Source of the DNA: Ceriagrion tenellum
Lineage: Eukaryota; Arthropoda; Insecta; Odonata; Coenagrionidae
NCBI GenBank assembly: GCA_963169105.1
Contig: OY720639.1
Location: 120,425,117-120,489,116 of the forward strand
Reading direction: 5' to 3'
DNA length: 64,000 nt
The position numbers and the translations under genes were made by a program. Shown one piece after another: positions 34,901-41,104 of this stretch. Below the pieces are notes generated by a model. It was not told the origin of the DNA, searched no databases, and saw nothing but the letters and a program-made list of their open reading frames with translations. Every line of letters starts with the position of its first letter. The stretch's first letter is position 1.

Positions 34901-35542
34901 AACTATTACGCAAGGTAAATGTTCACCTTGGGGCTGTAGGTCTCCAGGAAAGGGAGTTATGAAGGAAAATCGGTGGACCATGTCAGGTGAACATTTACTA
35001 GCCTTGTGTTTAATTCAGACGTCACTTTTTTATCGTAAATAACCATAAATTAACTATCACAGGAAGAAATATCATAAAAAATTACCTGAACGATAAACGG
35101 CTTATCTTCTTCACAAGTCTGCATAGCTCTCTCGCGATATATAGGGTCTTTCGCAAAGAGACATGCATGAAACATTGGAGAATATGTCAATTCAGCACCA
35201 TGCCTCCGACCTAGTAATCTCCACGCTAATTCACTGGCATCTACCATGGGGGCTAAAACAAAACGAGGGGACTTCAACTTGTCCCGCCACCAATCCATCG
35301 GAGCTAACCTAGAATTTCTTGGGGGCTGGATCGGAATAGGACATGCCGAGGGTTCTGAAGTTTCTTCAGCATCATCATTGGAACATTTTCCTTCTGAAAC
35401 AAGCAAAATGCTGACTTTATTTCCGTAAGCTACCATTATTTCTCACCATAAATATTATTATTACTTTCTGAAACTCATACAATACTCTACGAAATACAGA
35501 TTTATATATTTACTCACCAAAATTTGATATCGGTGGAGACAT
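13680..35542 (-). CDS. DUS1L: DUS1L-type tRNA-dihydrouridine(16/17) synthase, complete, ten exons
   Basis: Ten exons sum to 1956 bp, a 651-residue protein plus stop; human DUS1L is about 470 residues. The enzyme is an FMN-dependent, NAD(P)H-using reductase that makes dihydrouridine at positions 16/17 in the tRNA D-loop. Visible parts: FVLAPMVDASELAWR at the barrel start (exon 2); the NLGCP motif with the presumed catalytic Cys near residue 140; HGRTRDQKG near 207-215; VPVIANGNI near 235-243; TAEGSLHNPAVF near 263-274; PCPFSYIRGHLFKLFHH in the helical domain (exon 6); and a C-terminal Cys-rich module (CAQC, CAFKLCRSCC) like that of vertebrate DUS1L. About 55 residues, roughly 275-331, are inserted between HNPAVF and PPPPVWEP, where human has about five. 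The C-terminal tail is acidic and Ser/Asn-rich. Start chosen because exon 1 opens with ATG (A at -3) and keeps the phase. Confidence 0.93.
13977..15844 (-). other. DUS1L: DUS1L intron 9
   Basis: No repeat or gene recognised. Confidence 0.7.
15845..16060 (-). CDS. DUS1L: DUS1L exon 9
   Basis: 216 bp, phase 0 at both ends, acceptor tttatgtacag. Encodes a charged linker, LSKRKLRQLQKRAKG and the first Cys pair (RCAQCLNPM), as in human DUS1L. Confidence 0.91.
16532..16674. repeat. Near-perfect 64-bp-arm palindrome in DUS1L intron 8
   Basis: Arms 16532-16595 and 16611-16674 are reverse complements with two mismatches, and the spacer is 15 nt. Inside the arms are CCCGGGTTTCGA and, across the spacer, CACTTCGTG. 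The minus strand reads AAGATGA, a GACAC-GAA-GTGTC hairpin, then GAAAC. The near identity of the arms suggests recent origin or arm homogenisation. Confidence 0.85.
17189..17228. repeat. 20-bp tandem duplication
   Basis: ATTGCTATAGTGCTTGTAT occurs twice in direct succession inside the decayed TIR element. Confidence 0.8.
17531..17605 (+). mobile_element. tRNA-derived SINE head
   Basis: TGGCTCGGTGG (17538-17548) fits a pol III A box, and GGTTCAATTCC (17582-17592) a B box, 44 nt apart as in tRNA genes. The stretch between resembles D and anticodon arms, but the ends do not close into an acceptor stem. A SINE head or tRNA pseudogene is therefore more likely than a working tRNA. Confidence 0.6.
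18715..18887 (-). CDS. DUS1L: DUS1L exon 8
   Basis: 173 bp after acceptor atttgtaacag, ending at donor GTATGT in phase 0. Encodes DEESKSSPWPWHPPWLCQPY, RPTLAEQSQRLENRK and a charged stretch; this is the PPWLCQPY-type segment before the Cys-rich tail. Confidence 0.87.
19295..19673. mobile_element. Harbinger-like MITE (TAA target duplication)
   Basis: Left end AGCCCAGCACACACTTATCC and right end, reverse-complemented, AGCCACTGCACACCTATCTT are diverged inverted repeats. TAA flanks both sides in direct orientation (19292-19294, 19674-19676), the 3-bp duplication used by PIF/Harbinger elements. No coding capacity. A 16-bp unit (GGGAAGATAGGTGTGC) is tandemly doubled just inside the right end. Confidence 0.65.
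19962..20217. mobile_element. piggyBac-like MITE
   Basis: The 256-bp element begins CCCTCTTAGTGC and ends GCACTAAAAGGG, near-perfect inverted repeats, directly flanked on both sides by TTAA (19958-19961, 20218-20221). A TTAA duplication plus CCC...GGG ends is the piggyBac signature. No coding capacity. Confidence 0.8.
20908..21160. mobile_element. Possible MITE with GAACTCAGATCGAT ends
   Basis: TTGAACTCAGATCGAT (about 20916) recurs inverted as ATCGATCTGAGTTCGA (about 21127), with weaker inverted similarity outside and inside (CCAGCTTAGC and related). About 250 bp, no coding capacity, exact ends unclear. Confidence 0.4.
21740..22395 (+). mobile_element. LINE family A, heavily decayed 3' fragment
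   Basis: The nucleotide sequence follows the 6640-7390 copy (AATGAGTG, GGCAGTGAAACCTGGG, AGATGCCCCAGTAATG, GAATGGATGAGAGTC, and the 3' UTR GGGAATGGCATGATGCGTACATATGCATGTA). Its frame is broken by many stops and indels. Confidence 0.75.
22456..22619 (-). CDS. DUS1L: DUS1L exon 7
   Basis: 164 bp between acceptor tttatttacag and donor GTAAGG. Encodes CLSLPVNYDLRTNLAKSS, EEFKKVVEDLRDRFLPYHL and an acidic end, matching the helical segment that follows the HLFKL motif in this family. Confidence 0.9.
23040..23470. mobile_element. Foldback element, about 430 bp
   Basis: CACAAAGTCAGATGAATGA (from about 23081) and GAGATGCATGCAGATGATAG (from about 23126) recur inverted at about 23375-23445. The centre holds a perfect 15-bp hairpin (GCATTCTCTTGCAAG at 23258-23272, complement at 23282-23296). 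Part of the left arm (CTCCTTTCACCACTGA in reverse complement) recurs near 29650. No coding capacity. Confidence 0.6.
24070..24245. repeat. Near-perfect 86-bp-arm palindrome in DUS1L intron 6
   Basis: Arms 24070-24155 and 24160-24245 are reverse complements with about four mismatches and a 4-nt loop (GTAA). The right arm carries CTGCGGACGATGG and GCCGAAACG; the left arm, read on the minus strand, carries CTGAGGACGATGG and GTCGAAACA. These motifs echo those at 7478-7535. Confidence 0.85.
24320..26194 (-). pseudogene. Broken THAP-domain (P-element superfamily) transposase, internally deleted
   Basis: From 26194, after a plausible acceptor (tgatttcag), the minus strand encodes the end of a THAP domain (RPKLKEGAVLSLFPGCP) and a lysine-rich run. 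Further down, in changing frames, it encodes RYSENWILLCMLKHLRSP and NNILPLPC, then TLRQAGGSNDHPATPTFLQL and YKILSVYSLIK, an ITSLLYIKANGE stretch and a tail with IHYYVSVRMRQFA. These are landmarks of insect THAP9/P-type transposases. The RNase H-like centre that normally lies between LPLPC and RQAGGSNDHP is missing, with the junction near 25080. Stops and frameshifts make it inactive. It lies in DUS1L intron 6 immediately beside LINE B. Confidence 0.85.
26262..28270 (+). mobile_element. LINE B, Jockey/CR1-like non-LTR retrotransposon, broken
   Basis: Three open blocks (26274-26735, 26965-27378, 27655-28149) encode successive parts of a reverse-transcriptase ORF: LLWRYLHRKRG and SPGNDRIP; the fingers/palm with DSVYIDFAKAFDKVDH, GVPHGSILGPLLFNIFIND and LLYADN (usual YADD altered); and the thumb region (VLEYGSMIWNPH, LEKIQMRFVKWLC). 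Frameshifts and stops separate them. The element ends in an A/T-rich tail (AAATAAATTATAAAAG). 5'-truncated, and inactive because the catalytic YADD is changed and the frame is broken. The clade is a judgement by eye. Confidence 0.88.
28290..28960 (-). mobile_element. Retroelement C-terminal fragment with restriction-like endonuclease-type domain
   Basis: The frame 28912-28394 encodes ATKPDIVLLDH, MFVIEFSAPAETN, VEKWMKYQDLLFELRQMY, VLIIGVLGGV and a LGSLRLLRTHY end. This is the C-terminal domain found in many arthropod and cnidarian reverse-transcriptase ORFs (KPDIVL.D....IE.S.P....EK..KY..L). The PD...E.S layout resembles a PD-(D/E)XK nuclease. Just upstream, in another frame, ARHNVALQVLYFHL matches the family's HN.VA..L motif, so a frameshift lies near 28860. 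No reverse-transcriptase core remains. Confidence 0.7.
29952..30164 (-). CDS. DUS1L: DUS1L exon 6
   Basis: 213 bp between acceptor ttgttttcag and donor GTAAGT. The first 33 or so residues complete the unusual insertion; the rest (PPPPVWEPGLEYLEFV, PCPFSYIRGHLFKLFHH) is conserved DUS1L helical domain. Confidence 0.92.
31790..32992 (-). mobile_element. LINE family A, reverse-oriented fragment with reverse-transcriptase palm
   Basis: Reading down the minus strand: MMAMYDNTKASVRVN, GLKQACVMSPWLFNVFMD and LLYADDAVLISES (intact YADD), then VFKTKVVVFEKE and IEQVDDFVYL, then FGHVERMDESRITRQIY, GRGRPRKLWL, and a 3' UTR with CTACCCCGGAAGGGAACGGC ending at TATGTATGT. Stops and frameshifts break the ORF, and it carries a 75-bp internal tandem duplication. 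Same family as 6640-7390. Confidence 0.88.
32117..32237. repeat. 75-bp tandem duplication inside a LINE fragment
   Basis: CACACTCCTTTCATATATGT and the following CCATTACTGGAGCATCTAAC occur at about 32120 and again at about 32195, separated by a TTTATTACATTTATTATAAC stretch. The duplication postdates insertion of the LINE, since other copies have the unit once. Confidence 0.85.
33328..33819 (+). mobile_element. Internally deleted mariner element
   Basis: CAAGGTACATCCAGAAAGTA and, reverse-complemented from the right end, CCAGGTATATCCCAAAAGTA are matching TIRs of about 31 bp, each flanked by TA (33326-33327, 33820-33821). Near the right end the frame encodes FYEERIQKLVPGYERCLQH, the C terminus of a mariner transposase. 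Most of the roughly 345-residue transposase, including the DDD catalytic core, is gone. At 492 bp it is non-autonomous. Confidence 0.85.
34028..34231 (-). CDS. DUS1L: DUS1L exon 5
   Basis: 204 bp after acceptor tcttctccacag, ending at a strong GTGAGT donor in phase 2. Encodes RCKVKVPVIANGNIECAED to AEGSLHNPAVF, then about 24 non-conserved residues that begin the insertion. A weaker in-phase site (AG/GTGCTC near 34077) would shorten the insertion by 17 residues. Confidence 0.88.
34392..34587 (-). CDS. DUS1L: DUS1L exon 4
   Basis: 196 bp after acceptor attttcag. Encodes VSMASEALSVPVTCKVR to HGRTRDQKGPATGKANW and LIKAV. Ends in phase 2. Confidence 0.94.
34696..34855 (-). CDS. DUS1L: DUS1L exon 3 (catalytic Cys)
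   Basis: 160 bp. Encodes FCSNDPEQF to DLNLGCPQAIARRGRYGAF and DDWDLIGRM, containing the Dus-family NLGCP cysteine. Ends in phase 1 at GTAATA. Confidence 0.94.
35086..35393 (-). CDS. DUS1L: DUS1L exon 2
   Basis: 308 bp after acceptor gcttgtttcag, ending at donor GTAATT in phase 0. Encodes EGKCSNDDAEE, a linker, then the start of the TIM barrel (RFVLAPMVDASE) to KPFIVQ. Confidence 0.93.
35518..35542 (-). CDS. DUS1L: DUS1L exon 1
   Basis: ATG at 35542 encodes MSPPISNF plus one base, followed by donor GTGAGT. Confidence 0.8.
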
Positions 35543-36029
35543 GATTAACACAGCATACAAAATGTTGATAACTTCCACGGCCAGCAGAAGACTTCTCGCG
35601 ATAAATACCCCATACGCAAACAGTAACACCACGTTTTTTGGTCATTCAGGTTGGCCAACGTTTTAAGATTCAGCATATATGAAGTTAGAACAATAAATGA
35701 AGTGTAGAAGGTTGACTATATACCAGGATACAGAAAAGTTTCAAAGAGGAAACTTACTTTCGTACGAAATGCCTCCGGAGGAATTGATTGGAAATAACTT
35801 GGCATGAAATGAGCTATCTTGGATTGAAAGAGCTGAACCCTACACTGATGACTGAAGCGTTATCAATCGAAATCATAATGCAAAGAATCTCAGTCAGTTT
35901 ATTGCACAATAAAGGTTTATAAAAATATGACTTAGATTATTCATGGGCTTCATTAATTCAGAAAATTATGGAAATTCAACATACTTTTTCCCTCAATCTT
36001 TCACTTCATTCCAGTGGGATGTATTAATT

Positions 36030-36095
36030 AATAACCCATGGTATTCCACTGGTTAGAGGAAGTGTAGGTTCGAATGAACCATTGGCATTTTACTA
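36030..36095 (+). repeat. Possible truncated tRNA/SINE remnant
   Basis: ACTGGTTAGAGGAAGTG followed closely by GTTCGAATGAACC resembles pol III A- and B-box sequences with the middle of the tRNA lost. Too short and irregular for more than a weak suggestion. Confidence 0.25.
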
Positions 36096-37024
36096 TCACT
36101 CTTTCGTCGTATTTGTACCTCTCATGAGTTTTCTCTTCAGTTTGGTGCATTGATAAACCTTTGTTCACTTTATTATATGTGTGTATTCATTCTTCAATTC
36201 AACCTCATTCCCTCAACAATCACAGATTGTGGGCCGATGACCACCAACCACTCCCCTTTTTTCCCGCATATTCTCCCCTCTCCACCCTCATGACAGTGAC
36301 AGTCAATGATCAATTAGGCAACCATCCTCGGCCCTTACTGATTCCAAGTGAATATATAATGTTTTACCCTCAAAGGTTTGCTATTTTCAACTTAATTACG
36401 CTGTTAAGTCAATGAAACACTATAGGTATGTAGGATTATTGGAGACAGAAAAGTCACAGTTGCATAGTTTTCTTTCATCTACAAATCACAGTCTGTTTAG
36501 ACTGAGCTACAAATTACATTGAATAATGAATGGAAACATTATTGTTATTATGTCAATTAAGTTCATTTATATAGTAGAGCTTTAACTTTATTTTCCTGAA
36601 AATGGACGATGTAAACATTAGAAAACTAATGATCTTTGTTTCCCCCAATATTTCTTCACCAATTGCAAAACAGTTAAGTATAGGCATCTGCTTTGTTTTT
36701 TACATGATGAAGGTGCTATGTGCAGTGATTTAAAAAAAATAAGCTTTGAAAAATAAACGCATTGCAGTCATTTAAATGACTGAATTCTTGGACCGATATC
36801 AGGAATATCCTTAGGTCACCATGCCCCTCTTACCTTTGGCTACTGAGAGTTTACACCATTGCAGCCTATTGTGTGCACCACCCTCACATAGGTATGCATG
36901 GGCAACACTGCCTAGAGACATTTTATAGATGGCATACAAGTGCGAAAGTTTTAAATTTTCCCACAACCATTAAGATATATACACTCAAGAAGCCATGACC
37001 TGGGTGTCACAGTAGGTGTGTACA

Positions 37025-37204
37025 CCATGGATGTGGCCAGATAGAGGCAGGGCAGGCAGTGCCCCCCCCGGATGAGACATCATAACAAATCTGTAAACAA
37101 ATAGCCAGGCAGGATAGGATGACCCCCTGCCCCCTTAACAGAAATATACAGCTACTGATGGGTACGCTGCCCCCCCAAACAGAAATCCTGGCTACACCCA
37201 TGGG
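37025..37204. mobile_element. Small MITE with CCATGG(A/G)TGT(G/A)GCCAG ends
   Basis: The left end CCATGGATGTGGCCAG and the reverse complement of the right end CCATGGGTGTAGCCAG are inverted repeats about 180 bp apart. The interior has poly-C/poly-G runs next to the ends, as in common arthropod GTAGCCAGGATT-type short repeats. Confidence 0.55.
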
Positions 37205-37317
37205 CCTAGACAACTGTCATGAGAAGCAAAGAATTATCAAACCATATATGTAAGGTCTGGACCCATGGGTCTAGACAACTGTCATGAGAAGCAAAGAATT
37301 ATCAAACCATATATGTA
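37196..37317. repeat. Tandem direct duplication, about 57 bp, period 65
   Basis: A unit starting ACCCATGGG(C/T)CTAGACAA and ending ACCATATATGTA occurs at 37196-37252 and 37261-37317 with an 8-bp spacer and one visible difference. The first copy overlaps the right end of the small MITE. Confidence 0.9.
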
Positions 37318-37861
37318 GTCTAAAAGAATCTGGCTCACAAAGTTGAAGGTTGTCAAGTATTGAATACTCATGTAAATTCTTACTTCTCGGCCACCAACTC
37401 CTCTTCAAAATTAATGAAGTTGAGACACTTCTGAAAGACATAGGATGCATCAACTACAAAACATTTGACGACAGGATTGCACAGAATGATAAAAATAACT
37501 CTTAAGGAATCAGGGATCCCAGGTAAATAATATTTGTTCTGAAAGACTAATATCTAATCTGGAAGTGGTCAGTAACTGGACTGGATTTTACAGATGTTTA
37601 AAATCCAGACCAATAAGAGACCACTTCCTGACCAGTCTTGGTCTCTCAGTGAAGTTACAGACCAGTTTCAGAGCAATTATAGCCTAGTTTCCGAGCAGTT
37701 ACAGACCAAATATTTTTGCCTGGAATAAGTTTGAGACCAATTCCATAGATCATAGGGATAGTGAATACTGTGCTATATCCCTTTCCCTGCATACAAAGAG
37801 GACCCTAAATATGATGACATCTCATAGGCAAATTATTACCCTAGATAAGCTAATGGCTTAA

Positions 37862-38137
37862 CCCTTTCGCTGCTGTGAACGTAGTAGCTACGTTCGCCGC
37901 TTGACTGATGTGGCAAGTGGTTGTTCCTGCCCACGCTACTGAACTTTCTCTTTTTCTGCGAATGCCACTCGCCAAGTTCATTGCTATACATTGTACTAAT
38001 CCCATCCCGGGATCTTGAGTGACTATTGAGTTGTAGGTGCAACGAGAGGCATACTTTCTGTGCCGACGTAGGTTAGCGTTCACTTTTTCGCCGCACAGGG
38101 GCTGGAACGACTCTGCCGTTTGACCGCAGCGAAAGGG
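37862..38137. mobile_element. piggyBac-like MITE
   Basis: The 276-bp element begins CCCTTTCGCTGC and ends GCAGCGAAAGGG, perfect 12-bp inverted repeats, with TTAA on both sides (37858-37861, 38138-38141). No coding capacity. Its ends share the CCCTTT/CCCTCT start with the element at 19962-20217, but the interiors differ. Confidence 0.85.
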
Positions 38138-40787
38138 TTAAACCAAGGTCTGTCGAGTAATTTCAATTTTAGTGACATTACTGTAGTAATCTCCAGTACA
38201 TTTGTATGGTAGTTAAGAGATACCCATTCTCATTGCCAACACATCATCATCTATTGCTTTATCACGAATATACTCGTAAGGTCATCATCACCAATTTAAA
38301 CCAAGGATTGGTTTTCTGCAGCCCTTCCTTACTCTTGGCCCATTGTAAATTCTATCACATCCTGGTAGTCAACTTTTGTAAACCCACTTTAAGTAACCTA
38401 ATGTTTCTCATCCCCATCTTGCATTTTCCCTCTTTGTTTGTTGTTCTCCTATCAGTGGTTCCTACCCAGATATCTGATTGGGCGACTATTCAACTACCAG
38501 TGTTGTGCCTGAAGGAATGCTGTATGGCCCTCTTTGTAAATGCAAGTTAGCATCTCCTGGAGCGATAAAGGTGGTGATCCCTTATCTTCAAAGAATTATT
38601 GTGGGTGGTACAATGAACTTCCATCTCACTAATGGCTGTAGCAGTTGATACTGGACTGATCTTTTTGAACTGGATCATGAATGCCTCCTGGTGAAACTGC
38701 TACTTCTCACCAATGGTGCCACCACAGAGATAAACCTTGGATAATAGACAGTTTCATATTTTCTCTTGGTGCATACTTAGGAGAGGAATTCTCAGGTTTC
38801 CTAATTGTTAATTCACCCTGAAGAGCAGTCAGACTAAGATACCAAAATGCTGCAGCAGAGCAGTACCATCATCCAGTGGGAAATGTGACAACTCTTCACT
38901 GTAATGGGCAAATATATGTGGTTCATCTTGGATCTAAACCAGACAGCCATAAGGTATCCATGGCCAAATAGCTTTGGTTGAGAAACATAATTCTCCATTT
39001 AAAGAGTTCCCAGGTAAAATTTGTAATGCCATTTATGGAGGATCTCATACCCCTCAAATTATTAACGATGGTACTGCTGTAGCACTCCTAGTAGCAAAGG
39101 TACATATAAAATGTTCAGCTGACGATTGTAACTCCCCATAATAAAAAAAATACTTTTTCAATTACATATATCCATGTGATAAGTTTTGACATGACATTAA
39201 CCTTACAATTTTTCACTCTTACTCTCACCCTAAATGGTTCACCAGTGCCACACAGAGTAAATGAAAAATATACCTAAAAACAACAATTAACTAAGAGCCA
39301 ATCGACATAACGCTTCATAAAAATTACGAGAATCTCTGAGAGAAGAATGAGTAGAGAAGTTTATACAAGAGGGAACCAAAAGTTAACCTGCTTCTGTCAC
39401 AAAATTACCAATTCAACAAGGTGAAATTTCCTCTCAAGGGAGTACATTTGAGCCGCCATTTTGGTCGCTGATTACCTTATTATGTGGAGTGGTAAATAAA
39501 AATTGAAGATGATTGATTTAATATTAACACATTCAATTGCATAAATACAACTTTTGAGTTTTATTTACACTAACAATGTGACAGCACTGCATTTTCCCAA
39601 TTGAAATGCTGTTCAAAAATGCATCAGTGGTCTATATTGAACATAACAATAGTAGGCAATTTTTTTATATGTATTAAGGAAATATGTAGTACACAAACTA
39701 ACCAAGTATTTTATTTTTACATGCACAATTCATTAATGGATGAATAGTTCAATAAAAATCTGTTTTAAAGATTCTTAAAAGTTTAATAAAGTTAGGACAA
39801 CATGGTTGGATTTGAGCAACACACTGGGGAGAGACTTTCTCTAAATATGCCCGCAGGAGTTATCACCTCCAATGGCCTTCAAAATTTCAGCAGTATTAGA
39901 CTTGTCATCCAATTGCTAGGTGTGACAGAGGTGGTCCAAGGGCAAGGCCAAAATTATGCAATAAATACTCACCATTTAATGTACAATGTTTAATTTAATT
40001 ATTATATAGGGATTACAAAGGATTAAATCAAAAAACCCCTATTTTGTTAAAAAACTAAAATACATAATGTCTATAAATTTAAATATAATTCCTTTAATCT
40101 GGTCAGGTAAAGAAAGCACTTCACTTTGCCGTATCCCACGAGTTATCACAGTGCAAACAATAAACTTCCAACTAAGGATTCGAGTTGCGTCAGAGTTATC
40201 ACAACTTAAGTAACAAAATTGATTAAAAGAACTCAGGGTGACGGCTCTTAGATTATCCAGTTAACAAATATGAATACTCTCATTCCAACATTACAAATAA
40301 AATGACAAATAAAAATAAAAAAGACCACAGAATAAGGAACAAGCCACTTCACAGTCAAACATGCTGTACAACCAAGTTCATCTTATTGCGGTTCCTTAAC
40401 CATGAGATCAATTCTCTTTCTTTGTGATTCAGAACAATTATTACACTTCCACATTCCAAGCACTCCCACTTCCAGCCAAAGAACAAAAACTTTTGGCTTG
40501 GGGTCTTCACAGTGTTATCACCATGTTTCGCTAAATCCTGAACACCTTCACAGTAGGAGGAGATGACGAACGGAGGACGAAACGAGCAGTCAAGAACATC
40601 TCTACGCTAAAGCACCAAAATCCACAATACTTCACAGAGAGAGAGTGAATTCTCATCCGCAGAGGAGGAATAATGACAGGGTTCGTCCGAGTGGGAGTGG
40701 ATTCTGGGGGGAGCAATCAACTGATACCCCTCCCCACGAGGAAGTCGGTCGAAGAAGAGAATTCCTTAGTGTGCGACACGAAAGCAA

Positions 40788-41104
40788 TCACGAGGGTGGC
40801 TGTTGTTGCTGGGCCTGAGTGGTTTGCTGTTGCTGCTGCTGAGATGCAGAGGAAGAGGTGCTGACGCGAGCCCCTTTCTTTCCACTTCCAAAGCCAAACC
40901 AACCGATGCGACGTCGGCCGAGGGAGCCTGTGCTGCCCCCCCCTCCTTGCTGCTGGTTTGGCGGGGTCGGGGAGGGGCATGGAGGGAGAGGAGGGGGCAA
41001 AGGAGGGGGTGGAGGTGGTGGCGGGGAGAGGGGAGGGGGTGCCGAGGGGGGAGTGGGGACGCTGGGAAGTTCTTGAGGGATCGTTCCACGCTTGCGATTC
41101 TTCC
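40788..41104 (-). CDS. SPATA13: Rho GEF exon l (terminal)
   Basis: 317 bp ending in TGA at 40790-40788. Encodes GKNRKRGTIPQELPS, a low-complexity proline region (with QQQ and GGGG), GSLGRRRIGWFGFGSGKKG, and a Ser/Gln-rich end. The aromatic/basic patch sits where human ARHGEF4 ends in a similar Trp/Phe/basic stretch. The 3' UTR probably extends left; AATAAA signals on this strand occur near 39715 and 39565. Confidence 0.9.

Larger units (their letters stand above)
35543..40787. other. Intergenic between DUS1L and the Rho GEF
   Basis: 5.2 kb. The left end is the DUS1L promoter side; the right end should hold the Rho GEF 3' UTR. It contains a small MITE, a tandem duplication and a piggyBac-like MITE. 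38200-39500 has open stretches without a recognisable product. Confidence 0.65.

Noticed and set aside
38206..38550. A 114-codon plus-strand frame in the intergenic region
   Set aside because: Composition is ordinary AT-rich intergenic sequence, with no recognised domain, splice support or repeat identity.
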